Shown piece after piece: positions 7,209 to 16,141 of a DNA stretch of 64,000 bases. Within the stretch, counting starts at the first letter, position 1; the number at the start of each line of letters is the position of its first letter. The translations under genes and the position numbers were made by a program. Origin of the DNA: PALSA-612 sp963791225 (lineage in GTDB: Bacteria; Actinomycetota; Thermoleophilia; Gaiellales; Gaiellaceae). The notes below the pieces were generated by a model. That model searched no databases, was not told the DNA's origin, and worked only from the letters and a program-made list of their open reading frames with translations. Location of the stretch: the NCBI GenBank assembly GCA_963791225.1, contig CAWBRV010000007.1, positions 186,001 through 250,000 of the forward strand. Reading direction: 5' to 3'.

Positions 7209-8788
7209 GCGTGGCGCAGGACGAGCGGCTGACCGGCCGCGCGCTCCGGACGATCTTCGCAGCGCTGATGCTCGGGATGTTCCTGGCGGCGCTCGACCAG
7301 ACGATCGTCTCGACCGCGCTGCCGACGATCGTCGGCGACCTCGGCGGCCTCAACCATCTCTCCTGGGTCGTGACCTCGTACCTGCTCGCCGCGACGGTCT
7401 CGACGCCCCTCTACGGGAAGCTCGGAGACATGGTCGGGCGCAAGCCGCTGTTCATGGCCGCGATCCTGATCTTCCTCGCGGGCTCGATGCTCGCCGGGCT
7501 CAGCCAGTCGATGGGTGAGCTGATCGGCTTCCGCGCCCTGCAGGGCATCGGCGCCGGAGGGCTGATGGTCGGGGCCCAGGCGATCATCGGCGACATCGTC
7601 CCGCCCCGGGAGCGCGGCCGCTACATGGGCCTGATCGGCTCGGTGTTCGCAGTTGCCTCCGTCGCCGGCCCACTTCTCGGCGGCTTCTTCGTCGACAACC
7701 TCTCGTGGCGCTGGGTCTTCTACGTGAACATCCCAATCGGCGCGCTCGCCATCGTGATCGTCGCCACCAAGCTCCACCTGCACACGCCGCTTCGCCGCCA
7801 CCGGGTCGACTACCTCGGTGCCGCCCTGCTCAGCGGCGCCGTCGGCGCGCTGATCATGCTCACGACGTGGGGCGGCAGCGAGTACGCCTGGGGCTCGAGG
7901 ACGATCATCGGGCTCGGAGTCGTCGGCGTGGCGCTCCTCGCCGTCTTCCTCTGGTGGGAGACCCGGGCCGCGGAGCCGATCCTGCCGCTGACGCTCTTTC
8001 GCTCCAGCGTGTTCGCCGTCGCCAACGCGATGGGCTTCGTCATCGGCATGGCCATGTTCGGCGCGATCATCTTCATTCCGCTCTACCTCCAGATCGTCGA
8101 CGGCGCCAGTCCGACCAGTTCCGGCCTGAGGCTGCTGCCGCTGATGGCCGGCCTGCTCGTGGCCGCGATCTGGTCCGGCCGGCTGATCAGTCGCATCGGC
8201 CGCTACAAGATCTTCCCGATCGCGGGGACGGCGATCCTCGTCGGCGGCATGTACCTGCTCTCGCGGCTCGGCGTCGGCACCGCTCCGTGGCTCGCCTCCC
8301 TCTACATGCTCGTCGTCGGGATCGGCATCGGGCTGGTCATGCAGGTGCTCGTCCTGGTCGTCCAGAACGACGTCGCGCCCGAGGACATCGGCGTCGCCAC
8401 CTCGACCGCGACCTTCTCCCGTTCCGTCGGGGGCGCCTTCGGCGTCGCGATCTTCGGCACCATCTTCGCGAACGGGCTCGCCGACCAGTTGGCGCGACTC
8501 CCGCACAAGGTGACCGCCGCCCTCGGGAGCGGTGTCCACCTGAACCCCGAGCAGGCCAGGAACCTGCCTCCCGCGGTGCACGCCGACTTCCTCGACGCGT
8601 TCTCGCACGCGCTGCACGGAGCCTTCCTGTGGGGAATGCTGATCTCGATCATCCCCTTCGCCCTCTCCTGGCTGCTCAAGGAAGTACCGCTCCGCACCAC
8701 GCTCGGCCGCACGACCGAACCCGATGCGGAACAGGCCGCCGCGACCGCGCCGGCACTGGGAACGAAGGAACCGGCGCCCCTGGCCTGA
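7205..8788 (+). CDS. MFS multidrug exporter, DHA2 (EmrB/QacA) family
   Basis: 527-aa polytopic membrane transporter of the 14-TM proton-coupled DHA2 family. Visible signatures are DQTIVSTALPTIVGDL in TM1, the loop 2-3 motif GKLGDMVGRKP, and GPLLGGFF in TM5. It should export cationic or amphipathic drugs from the inner membrane in exchange for protons. The C-terminus beyond the last helix is a short polar Ala/Thr-rich tail. Translation is coupled to the upstream tetR gene. It ends about 110 nt before mraZ, with the mraZ promoter between. Confidence 0.92.
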   Translation: MSVAQDERLTGRALRTIFAALMLGMFLAALDQTIVSTALPTIVGDLGGLNHLSWVVTSYLLAATVSTPLYGKLGDMVGRKPLFMAAILIFLAGSMLAGLSQSMGELIGFRALQGIGAGGLMVGAQAIIGDIVPPRERGRYMGLIGSVFAVASVAGPLLGGFFVDNLSWRWVFYVNIPIGALAIVIVATKLHLHTPLRRHRVDYLGAALLSGAVGALIMLTTWGGSEYAWGSRTIIGLGVVGVALLAVFLWWETRAAEPILPLTLFRSSVFAVANAMGFVIGMAMFGAIIFIPLYLQIVDGASPTSSGLRLLPLMAGLLVAAIWSGRLISRIGRYKIFPIAGTAILVGGMYLLSRLGVGTAPWLASLYMLVVGIGIGLVMQVLVLVVQNDVAPEDIGVATSTATFSRSVGGAFGVAIFGTIFANGLADQLARLPHKVTAALGSGVHLNPEQARNLPPAVHADFLDAFSHALHGAFLWGMLISIIPFALSWLLKEVPLRTTLGRTTEPDAEQAAATAPALGTKEPAPLA

Positions 8789-8831
8789 TCGCGAGCTCGC
8801 GCCTGATCGATCGCCAGGTGGGGCGCCCGCC

Positions 8832-8873
8832 TTGCCAAGTGGGGCGAAGTGGGTTAAAGTGGGCTGCAGTGGT
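8832..8873 (+). promoter_or_regulatory. mraZ promoter with four MraZ-type boxes
   Basis: TTGCCA (8832-8837), 17-bp spacer, TAAAGT (8855-8860) gives a good sigma-70-type promoter. AGTGGG recurs with exact 10-bp period at 8838, 8848 and 8858, and as AGTGGT at 8868. A further GTGGGG lies at 8818. TGGG direct repeats at one-turn spacing are the known MraZ operator, and here they overlap the core promoter, so autorepression of the dcw operon is expected. Confidence 0.85.
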
Positions 8874-8897
8874 GGTCATGCCAGCACGGCGGCGACG

Positions 8898-9332
8898 ATG
8901 TTCCTGGGCGAGTTCGAACACACACTCGACGAGAAGAACCGGCTCACCCTTCCGGCCAGGTTCCGGGATTCCTTCCCGGACGGCCTCGTCGTCACCCGCG
9001 GCATGGACGGCTGCCTCTACGCCTACGCCCGCTCTGACTGGGAGCGACTGGTCGACTCCCGGCTCGCCGACCTCGATCTGCTCAGCCGCGACGACCGCAT
9101 GATCCAGCGCTACTTCTTCTCCGCCGCGGTCGAGGCCACACCCGACAAGCAGGGCCGGATCATGCTGCCGGCCGCGCTCGTCGAGCACGGGAAGCTCGGT
9201 CGGGAGGTCGTGGTCGCCGGAGTCCACGATCACCTCGAGATCTGGGACCGGGCCGCCTGGCGCACGCTGGTCGAGGAAGTCGAAGGGAGGGCCGAGCATG
9301 TTGCCGAACGCCTTGCAGCCAAGCGCGACTGA
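8898..9332 (+). CDS. mraZ: Transcriptional regulator MraZ
   Basis: 144-aa SpoVT/AbrB-fold DNA-binding protein, first gene of the division/cell-wall cluster. Both tandem MraZ domains are seen: MFLGEFEHTLDEKNRLTLPARFR and, later, ATPDKQGRIMLPAALVEH, each with the conserved basic loop. It should bind the repeats overlapping its own promoter and repress the cluster. The ATG at 8898 starts at the canonical MFLGE; an out-of-frame ATG at 8878 is ignored. Its 3' end overlaps rsmH by 35 nt. Confidence 0.96.
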   Translation: MFLGEFEHTLDEKNRLTLPARFRDSFPDGLVVTRGMDGCLYAYARSDWERLVDSRLADLDLLSRDDRMIQRYFFSAAVEATPDKQGRIMLPAALVEHGKLGREVVVAGVHDHLEIWDRAAWRTLVEEVEGRAEHVAERLAAKRD

Positions 9333-10257
9333 CCACATTCCCGTCCTCGCGGAGGAGGTGCGCGACCTGCTCCGGGTCGAGCGCGGCAACACGATCGTCG
9401 ACGCGACCTTCGGCGCCGGCGGCCACGCCGAACTGCTCGCCGCCGACCTGCGCGGCGACGGCAAGCTGATTGCGATCGACCGCGACCCGTCGGCGCGGAC
9501 GTACTTCGAGCGGTTCCGTCGTCGCACGGGCATCCAGGCGCGGTTCTTGCGCGGCGAGTTCGCGACCGTCCTCGGCCAGTTGGCCGGGAACGGCATGCGT
9601 GCGGACGCGATCCTGCTCGACCTCGGTGTCTCCAGCATGCAGATCGACCAGCCGGAGCGCGGCTTCTCCTACGCCGTCGACGCACCGCTCGACATGCGCA
9701 TGGACCCGACTGCGGACATGACCGCCGCCGACTACGTCAACGAGTTGGACGAGCGCGAGCTCGAGATCGTGTTCCGCCGCTACGGCGAGGAACGCTTCTC
9801 GCGAGCGATCGCGCGGGAGATCGGCCGCCGCCGGCGGCAGGAGCCGTTCGAGCGGACGGGCCAGCTCGTCGACGCGATCAAGGCGGCGATCCCTGCACCG
9901 GCACGCTTCGGCGACGGCCATCCGGCCAGGCGCGTCTTCCAGGCGCTGCGCATCGCCGTCAACGATGAGCTCGGCCAGCTCGACGACGCGCTGCCCGCAG
10001 CGGTGGAGATGCTCCGTCCCGGCGGGCGAGTCGCCGTGATCAGCTTCCACTCGCTCGAGGATCGGATCGTCAAGCGCTATTTCCGTGACCAGCAGCGCGG
10101 TTGCGACTGCCCGCCCGACTTTCCGATCTGCGTGTGCGGACGAGAGCCGGCCCTCCGCGTCGTGACGCCGCGGGCTGTGCGGCCGAGCGCGCGCGAGACC
10201 GCGCTCAACCCGCGCGCGGCCTCCGCCCGGCTGCGCGTCGCGGAGAAGACGGCGTGA
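9298..10257 (+). CDS. rsmH: 16S rRNA m4C1402 methyltransferase RsmH
   Basis: 319 aa. It transfers methyl from SAM to N4 of C1402 in the ribosomal P site. The Rossmann motif DATFGAGGHAELL, the LLDLGVSSMQIDQPERGFSY segment and VISFHSLEDRIVKRYF are all present. A Cys-rich insertion near the end (CDCPPDFPICVCG) is a usual feature of the family. The ATG at 9298 overlaps mraZ by 35 nt in another frame. Its stop overlaps the GTG of ftsL. Confidence 0.97.
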   Translation: MLPNALQPSATDHIPVLAEEVRDLLRVERGNTIVDATFGAGGHAELLAADLRGDGKLIAIDRDPSARTYFERFRRRTGIQARFLRGEFATVLGQLAGNGMRADAILLDLGVSSMQIDQPERGFSYAVDAPLDMRMDPTADMTAADYVNELDERELEIVFRRYGEERFSRAIAREIGRRRRQEPFERTGQLVDAIKAAIPAPARFGDGHPARRVFQALRIAVNDELGQLDDALPAAVEMLRPGGRVAVISFHSLEDRIVKRYFRDQQRGCDCPPDFPICVCGREPALRVVTPRAVRPSARETALNPRAASARLRVAEKTA

Positions 10258-10583
10258 GCAGCGTCGTCGCCCGCGCGAGCTCGCGCCGCAGGAGTCACGC
10301 CCGGAAGCATCGCGCCGGCAAGCGGTTGCTTGCCGGCGGCGTCGCCTGGATCGTCGTCGTCGCCGTCCTCCTCGCCGGGGTCGTCGCGCTCAACGTCGCC
10401 GTCCTGCAGCGAAACCTGAATCTCGACAGCGTCAATCGGCAGCGGGGGCAGCTGAAGGCCGACATCGCGGCCGACCAGGCGAAGCTCGCGAGCGCGAAGC
10501 GGACCGGCAACATCGTCAAGGGCGTGTCGGGCCTCGTCCAGGCCGATCCGGCCGCGACCACCCTCATCGATCTCCCGCGCTGA
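10254..10583 (+). CDS. ftsL: FtsL-like cell division protein
   Basis: 109-aa bitopic membrane protein. It has a strongly basic cytoplasmic N-terminus (residues 1-24), one membrane segment (about 25-50) and a short heptad-like periplasmic helix (about 50-85). Sequence identity in FtsL is always low. The assignment rests on size, topology and position between rsmH and ftsI, where it should form the FtsQLB complex that activates FtsWI. The GTG overlaps the rsmH stop. Confidence 0.8.
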   Translation: MSSVVARASSRRRSHARKHRAGKRLLAGGVAWIVVVAVLLAGVVALNVAVLQRNLNLDSVNRQRGQLKADIAADQAKLASAKRTGNIVKGVSGLVQADPAATTLIDLPR

Positions 10584-10584
10584 C

Positions 10585-12336
10585 ATGCGCCGGCGCCGTC
10601 CGAGCACGAAGCTCGCCGATCGCCGGATCCGGGCGCTGGTCGCCGTCTTCGCCGTCGTCTTCGCCGTCATGCTCGCGCGCGCAGCGTGGCTGCAGACGGT
10701 GCAGGCGAGCAGTCTGGCGACGAAGGGTGCGAGCCAGCAGCGCGAGACGCTCACGGTGCCCGCCGGCCGGGGCACGATCTTCGACCGCTCGGGCGTGCAA
10801 CTCGCGATCGGAGAGCAGGCGACGACGGTCTACGCGAACCCGCGTGAGATATCCAACCCGCGGCTGGTCGCGAATACCGCCGCTCAGACGCTCGGGGTCG
10901 ACGCGGGCACGCTCTACAAGCAGCTCACCGACCGGACGAAATGGTTCGTCTACGTCGACCGCGAGGCCGATCCACAGAAGGCGGCGGTCCTGCGGCAACG
11001 ACACCTGGCGGGGCTCGGCTTCTATCCCGAGCAACGCCGCTACTACCCGCTCGGCCCGGTCGGCTCGCAGCTGATCGGATTCGCGGGCATCGACAGCCGC
11101 GGCCTCGCGGGGATGGAGCTCGAGCGCGACGGCACCCTCACGGGTCGCACCGGCCGCGAGACGGTGATCAAGGATCCGCTCGGACGCGTCGTCGACGTGC
11201 TCGACTCGGTGCCCGAGCGCGACGGCCACGACGTGTTCCTGACGATCGACCACACGATCCAGGCGCAGGCCGAGGATGCGCTGCGCTCCGCTGTACTCAA
11301 GTGGCACGCAAAGCGTGCGACCGCGGTCGTCCTCGACCCGCACACGGGTGCCGTGCTGGCGATGGCGACCGCACCCGGCTTCGACGCGAACTCCTTCGGG
11401 AACGTGCCGGCCGAGTACCAGCGGAATTCGCCCGTCACCGACGTCTACGAGCCCGGTTCGACGTTCAAGCTCGTCACGGTCGCGGCGGCGCTCTCCGAGC
11501 ATCTCGTCACGCCGCTGACCTCGTTTACGCTGCCGTACTCGATCCAGGTCTCGGACAAGGTCATCCACGACGCGGAGCCGCGCGGTACGGAGACGATGAC
11601 CGTCGGCCAGATCCTCGCGCGGTCGTCGAACGTCGGGGCGGTCACCCTCGCGGGCCTCGTCGGCGCGACGCCGCTGTCGGGCTGGATCTCGCGCTTCGGC
11701 TTCGGCCACGAGACGGGCATCGACTTTCCCGGCGAGAGCCCCGGGATTGTCCTGCCGAGGAACAAGTGGTACGGATCGGCGGTCGGCACGATTCCGATCG
11801 GGCAGGGCATCGCCGTCACGCCCGTCCAGGTCGCCGCCGCCTACGCCGCCGTCGCGAACGGCGGTGTCTGGATGACTCCCCATCTCGTCGACCGCGTGAT
11901 CGGCGGGTCGCACACGAAGGTCGTGCACCGCCGCATCGTGTCGTCCGCGATCGCCAAGCAGCTCATGGCCATGCTCGTCGACGTCGTGGCCGAGGGAACC
12001 GGGACGAACGCGCACGTGCCCGGCTATGTCGTGGCCGGCAAGACGGGTACCGCGAGCAAGCCCGATCCGCAGACCGGCGGCTACTCGACGTCGAAGTACG
12101 TGGCCTCGTTCGTCGGAATCGTGCCCGCGACGTCGCCTCGGCTCGTGATCCTCGTGACCGTGGACGAGCCGCAGGGCGCGATCTTCGGCGGCACGGTCGC
12201 GGCGCCGGTCTTCCAGCAGATCGCGCGCTTCGCGCTCCAGTACCTCGAGGTGCCCCCGGACAACCCGACCGACCTCTCCGGGAACACGACGAGCGGCGTG
12301 ACGGCGACGGTCACGCGCCCTGCGTCCGGCGGCTAG
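10585..12336 (+). CDS. ftsI: Peptidoglycan transpeptidase FtsI (class B PBP)
   Basis: 583-aa septal DD-transpeptidase. A membrane anchor lies at about residues 17-37, followed by the PBP dimer region starting with RGTIFDRSG. The catalytic domain has Ser292-x-x-Lys295 (EPGSTFK), Ser347-Ser348-Asn349 and Lys486-Thr-Gly. There are no PASTA repeats after the catalytic domain. It works with FtsW, encoded 5 kb downstream, in cross-linking septal peptidoglycan. The ATG is 1 nt after the ftsL stop. Confidence 0.96.
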   Translation: MRRRRPSTKLADRRIRALVAVFAVVFAVMLARAAWLQTVQASSLATKGASQQRETLTVPAGRGTIFDRSGVQLAIGEQATTVYANPREISNPRLVANTAAQTLGVDAGTLYKQLTDRTKWFVYVDREADPQKAAVLRQRHLAGLGFYPEQRRYYPLGPVGSQLIGFAGIDSRGLAGMELERDGTLTGRTGRETVIKDPLGRVVDVLDSVPERDGHDVFLTIDHTIQAQAEDALRSAVLKWHAKRATAVVLDPHTGAVLAMATAPGFDANSFGNVPAEYQRNSPVTDVYEPGSTFKLVTVAAALSEHLVTPLTSFTLPYSIQVSDKVIHDAEPRGTETMTVGQILARSSNVGAVTLAGLVGATPLSGWISRFGFGHETGIDFPGESPGIVLPRNKWYGSAVGTIPIGQGIAVTPVQVAAAYAAVANGGVWMTPHLVDRVIGGSHTKVVHRRIVSSAIAKQLMAMLVDVVAEGTGTNAHVPGYVVAGKTGTASKPDPQTGGYSTSKYVASFVGIVPATSPRLVILVTVDEPQGAIFGGTVAAPVFQQIARFALQYLEVPPDNPTDLSGNTTSGVTATVTRPASGG

Positions 12337-12356
12337 GCGAATCTGCTCGCCGCCGC

Positions 12357-12387
12357 ACAAAAGTCCCCGCATTTGAGGGGCTTTTGT
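12357..12387 (+). terminator. Hairpin between ftsI and murE
   Basis: ACAAAAG-T-CCCC pairs with GGGG-C-TTTTGT across an 8-nt loop, making an 11-bp stem with one mismatch. The T-rich 3' arm resembles an intrinsic terminator or attenuator. Together with a murE promoter just downstream it suggests a partial transcription break inside the cluster. Confidence 0.5.
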
Positions 12388-12423
12388 GACGGTTCGGCTC
12401 GGCTCGTCGGCCCGTGTCGCTGG

Positions 12424-12429
12424 TAGACT
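12424..12429 (+). promoter_or_regulatory. -10 hexamer of leaderless murE
   Basis: TAGACT ends 8 nt before the GTG at 12438, downstream of the ftsI-murE hairpin. It marks an internal promoter of the cluster. Confidence 0.5.
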
Positions 12430-12437
12430 CGCCCGCC

Positions 12438-13886
12438 GTGGACCTGGAGCGGCTCATCGCCACGCTCGCTCCGGAGGAGGTCCTGCACGGCGCGCCGGTC
12501 GAGGTGCTCGACCTGGCCTACGACACGCGGGCGGTCACGCCGGGGGCGCTCTTCTTCTGCGTCCGCGGCGAGCGCGTCGACAGGCACGAGCTCGCGGGCC
12601 GGGCGGTCGAGGCCGGCGCCGTCGCGCTCGTCGTCGAACGTCCGCTCGACGTCGACGTCCCGCAGTTTGTCGTTCCCGACGCGCGGGTCGCCATGGCCGT
12701 TGTGGCGGCGGAGTTCTTCGGCCGGCCGTCACGCGAGCTGAAGGTCGCGGGCGTGACGGGGACGAACGGGAAGACGACCACGACCTTTCTGCTCTTCGCG
12801 ATCCTCGCCGCGGCCGGGCTCAGGCCGGGTCTTCTCGGCACGGTCGAGACGCGCATCGGCGGCGAGCGGCGTCCGGCGATACGGACGACACCCGAGGCGA
12901 TCGACCTCCAGCGGACGCTGCGCGAGATGCTCGACGCCGGCGACCGGAGCTGCGCGCTCGAGGCAACCTCGCACGGCTCCGAGCTCCGTCGGCTCGACGG
13001 CATGCGCTTTGCCGTGCTCGTGTTCACGAACCTGAGCCAGGATCACCTCGACCTTCACGGGACCATGGAGCGCTACTTCGACGCCAAGCGCCGCCTGTTC
13101 GTGGAAGGCGACTCGTCCCCAGCGGCCGTCAACGTCGGCGATCCCTACGGCCGGCGGCTTGCGGCTGAGCTACGCGAAGCAGACCGCGCCCCGCTCGTGA
13201 CGTTCGCGCTCGACGGCGAGGCGGACGTGACGCCGGAGGGGCTAGAGGTCACGGCGCGTGGCGCGCGGATGAGCGCGGGCGGGATCGCGCTCGAGACGCC
13301 GCTCCTCGGCCGGTTCAACGTCGAGAACGTGCTGGGTGCGGTCGCAGCGGCGCGCCTGCTCGGCCTCCCCGACGAGGCCGTCGCCCAGGGCATCGCGAGC
13401 GTGCGCGGCGTGCCCGGCCGCTTCGAGCCGGTCGACGAGGGGCAGAGCTTCCTCGTCGTCGTCGACTACTCGCACACGCCCGACTCGCTGGAGAGCGCGC
13501 TCCGCACCGCGCGCGATCTCGCCGGCGGCCGCGTCATCTGCGTCTTCGGCTGCGGCGGCGATCGCGACCGGGGCAAGCGCCCGCTCATGGGCCGGGCCGC
13601 GTCCGTGGGCAGCGACGTCGCCATCGTCACTTCCGACAATCCGCGCAGCGAGGATCCGGGCGCGATCATCCGAGACGTGCTCGCGGGAGTGGTCGGAGAG
13701 GTCGAGGTCGAGCCGGACCGGGGGCTCGCGATCGCGCGGGCCGTGGAGGCTGCCCAACCGGGCGATGTGGTCATGATCGCGGGCAAGGGCCACGAACAGG
13801 GCCAGGAATCGGGCGGCAAGACCGTGCCGTTCGACGACCGCGACGTCGCCCGTGACGCGCTGCGTCGGCTCGGGGCGCGGGCGTGA
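12438..13886 (+). CDS. murE: UDP-MurNAc-tripeptide synthetase MurE
   Basis: 482-aa Mur ligase that adds the third stem-peptide residue. The ATP loop GVTGTNGKTTT is at residues 105-115 and the substrate-specific motif DNPR at 400-403. DNPR marks meso-diaminopimelate addition, in contrast to the DDNPR-less lysine enzymes, so the cell wall is predicted to be mDAP-type. The frame also allows a GTG at 12414. The GTG at 12438 is preferred for the normal N-terminus and the TAGACT hexamer. The stop overlaps the murF start. Confidence 0.95.
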   Translation: MDLERLIATLAPEEVLHGAPVEVLDLAYDTRAVTPGALFFCVRGERVDRHELAGRAVEAGAVALVVERPLDVDVPQFVVPDARVAMAVVAAEFFGRPSRELKVAGVTGTNGKTTTTFLLFAILAAAGLRPGLLGTVETRIGGERRPAIRTTPEAIDLQRTLREMLDAGDRSCALEATSHGSELRRLDGMRFAVLVFTNLSQDHLDLHGTMERYFDAKRRLFVEGDSSPAAVNVGDPYGRRLAAELREADRAPLVTFALDGEADVTPEGLEVTARGARMSAGGIALETPLLGRFNVENVLGAVAAARLLGLPDEAVAQGIASVRGVPGRFEPVDEGQSFLVVVDYSHTPDSLESALRTARDLAGGRVICVFGCGGDRDRGKRPLMGRAASVGSDVAIVTSDNPRSEDPGAIIRDVLAGVVGEVEVEPDRGLAIARAVEAAQPGDVVMIAGKGHEQGQESGGKTVPFDDRDVARDALRRLGARA

Positions 13887-15118
13887 TCCCGCTTTCGCTC
13901 GACGAGGTCGCCGACCTCCGTCTCGGCCGGCTCGTCTTCGGCGAGGGCGCCGAGCGAGTGGCCGGTGTTCAGGTCGATTCGCGCCGAATCGCGCCAGGCG
14001 AGCTGTTCGTCGCCGTCAACGCGGCCGGCGCGGAGTTCGTCGAGGACGCGCTCGGGCGGGGCGCCGCCGCCGCGCTCCTCCCGACCGACGGCTTCGGCGC
14101 GCTGGCCACGCTCGGAGGAGCCGTCCGTAATCGCAGCGAGGCCCGTGTCGTCGGCATCACCGGCTCGGCGGGCAAGACGTCGACGAAGGACATCCTTGCG
14201 GCGATCTGCGCGCCGCGGACGCGCACCGTCGCGGCCGAGGCGAGCTTCAACAACGAGATCGGCGTGCCGCTCACGCTCTGCCGGCTCGAGCCGGACACCG
14301 AAGTCTGCATCCTCGAGCTGGCGATGCGCGGCCTCGGACAGATCGCCGAACTGTGCGCGTTCGCCCGACCGCACGTGGGCGTGATCACGACGATCGGCCC
14401 GGCCCACGTCGAGCTCCTCGGCTCACTCGAGGCGATCGCCGAGGCGAAGTCGGAGCTCGTCGCGGCGCTCCCGACTGGCGGGACGGCGATCGTTCCCGCC
14501 GGCCTGCCGGTCGCGCGCGACGACGTCACGGTCGTCCGCCTTGGCGATCCCGAGGCGCGCGTCGTCGACGACCGCACGCTGATCCGCTGGGACGATCGCG
14601 AGATCGCGTTCGGCTTCACGGCGAGGCATCAGGCCCGCAACGCGCTCGCCGCCCTCCACGCCGCCCGGGCCCTCGGCGTCGAGCCCGGGGACACGGTCGA
14701 CGTCGCGTTCTCGAGGTGGCGCGGCGACGAGGTGCCGCTCCCCGGCGGCGGGCTCCTGATCAACGACGCGTACAACGCCAACCCGCTCTCGGTGCAGGCG
14801 GCGCTCGAGGACCTGGTCGAGCGCGCGGCCGGCCGGCGGACGGTCGCGGTGCTCGGCGAGATGGCCGAGCTCGGCGACGACGCTCCGCGCTACCACGAGG
14901 AGATCGGGCTGGTGACGAAGAACCTCGGCGTCGACGTGGTGATCGGGGTGGGCGAGCTGGCGCGCTCGTACGCGCCGGACGCCTGGTACCCCGACGCCAC
15001 GGCTGCGACCGACATGGCCAGAAAGCTCATCCACCCCGGCGACTGCGTCCTCGTGAAGGGCTCGCGCGCAGCCGGCCTCGAGATCGTCGCGGAAGCGCTC
15101 GCCGCGGTGAACGCCTAG
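13883..15118 (+). CDS. murF: UDP-MurNAc-pentapeptide synthetase MurF
   Basis: 411-aa Mur ligase adding D-Ala-D-Ala to the UDP-MurNAc-tripeptide in the cytoplasm. It has GITGSAGKTST as the ATP loop, the FNNEIGVPLTL motif that follows it, and INDAYNANPLSVQAAL in the central/C-terminal region. It is a little shorter than the 450-aa norm, mainly at the N-terminal domain. The GTG overlaps the murE stop by 4 nt. Confidence 0.95.
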   Translation: MIPLSLDEVADLRLGRLVFGEGAERVAGVQVDSRRIAPGELFVAVNAAGAEFVEDALGRGAAAALLPTDGFGALATLGGAVRNRSEARVVGITGSAGKTSTKDILAAICAPRTRTVAAEASFNNEIGVPLTLCRLEPDTEVCILELAMRGLGQIAELCAFARPHVGVITTIGPAHVELLGSLEAIAEAKSELVAALPTGGTAIVPAGLPVARDDVTVVRLGDPEARVVDDRTLIRWDDREIAFGFTARHQARNALAALHAARALGVEPGDTVDVAFSRWRGDEVPLPGGGLLINDAYNANPLSVQAALEDLVERAAGRRTVAVLGEMAELGDDAPRYHEEIGLVTKNLGVDVVIGVGELARSYAPDAWYPDATAATDMARKLIHPGDCVLVKGSRAAGLEIVAEALAAVNA

Positions 15119-15121
15119 GTA

Positions 15122-16141
15122 ATGGTCCGCGTCCTCGTCGCAGGCATCCTCGCCCTCCTGATCTCGATCGCGCTCGGGCCGCGCTTCATTCGCTTCCTCC
15201 GCGAGCGCGAGTACGGCCAGCAGATCCGCGAGGAAGGCCCGAGCCACCATGCCGCGAAGCAGGGCACTCCGACGATGGGCGGTGTCCTGATCGTGGTCGC
15301 GATGACGATCCCGTTCCTGGCGCTCGGCAACTACACGACGAACTCGCTGCTCGTCTTCTTCGTGACGCTGAGCTGCGCCGCGATCGGGTTCTTCGACGAC
15401 TTCACCAAGCTGACGCACAAGCGCTCGCTCGGTCTGCGCGGCCGCTGGAAGCTCTTGCTGCTCGCCGCCATCACGGCAGTCGCGGGCTACGTCCTCCACC
15501 GGCGCGACTTCGAGACGAGCGTCTACATCCCGGTGATCAACGGCAAGCTGCCGCTCTCCTGGGCCTGGTACGTGCTGCTCTTCTTCATCATCGCCGGCGC
15601 CGCCAACGGTGTGAACCTCACGGACGGCCTCGACGGCCTCGCGGCGGGCACGGGGATCATCGCCGTCTTCACCTTCACGGCCATGGCCGTGATCGCCTGG
15701 ATCCGCTCGAGCCGCGTCCCGGCGAACCGCGACGAGATCTACCTCGACCTCGCGATCTTCGGCGCGGCGTTGATCGGGGCGATCATCGGGTTCCTCTGGT
15801 ACAACGCCTGGCCCGCCGAGGTGTTCATGGGGGATACGGGCTCGATGGCGATCGGCGGCGCGCTGGCCGCATTCGCGATTGTGATGAAGACCGAGTTCCT
15901 GCTGCTCCTGATCGGCGGCATCTTCCTGATCGAGGCGCTGTCCGTGATCATCCAGGTGTTCAGCTTCAAGCGCTGGGGGCGACGTGTCTTCCTGATGGCG
16001 CCGATCCACCACCACTTCGAGATGAAGGCGTGGTCGGAGACGAAGATCATGGTCCGCTTCTGGATCCTGTGCGCGATCCTCTGCGCCTGCGGGTTCGCGC
16101 TCTACTACCGCTACTACTTCCAGTTCTTCCGGGGCCACTGA
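15122..16141 (+). CDS. mraY: Phospho-MurNAc-pentapeptide translocase MraY
   Basis: 339-aa integral membrane enzyme that makes lipid I from UDP-MurNAc-pentapeptide and undecaprenyl phosphate. About ten membrane segments are predicted. Conserved active-site features are present: the GTPTMGG loop, FFDDFTKL with the paired Asp, NLTDGLDGLAAG, and the late MAPIHHHFE histidine motif. It starts 3 nt after the murF stop. The next ORF begins immediately after its stop. Confidence 0.96.
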   Translation: MVRVLVAGILALLISIALGPRFIRFLREREYGQQIREEGPSHHAAKQGTPTMGGVLIVVAMTIPFLALGNYTTNSLLVFFVTLSCAAIGFFDDFTKLTHKRSLGLRGRWKLLLLAAITAVAGYVLHRRDFETSVYIPVINGKLPLSWAWYVLLFFIIAGAANGVNLTDGLDGLAAGTGIIAVFTFTAMAVIAWIRSSRVPANRDEIYLDLAIFGAALIGAIIGFLWYNAWPAEVFMGDTGSMAIGGALAAFAIVMKTEFLLLLIGGIFLIEALSVIIQVFSFKRWGRRVFLMAPIHHHFEMKAWSETKIMVRFWILCAILCACGFALYYRYYFQFFRGH

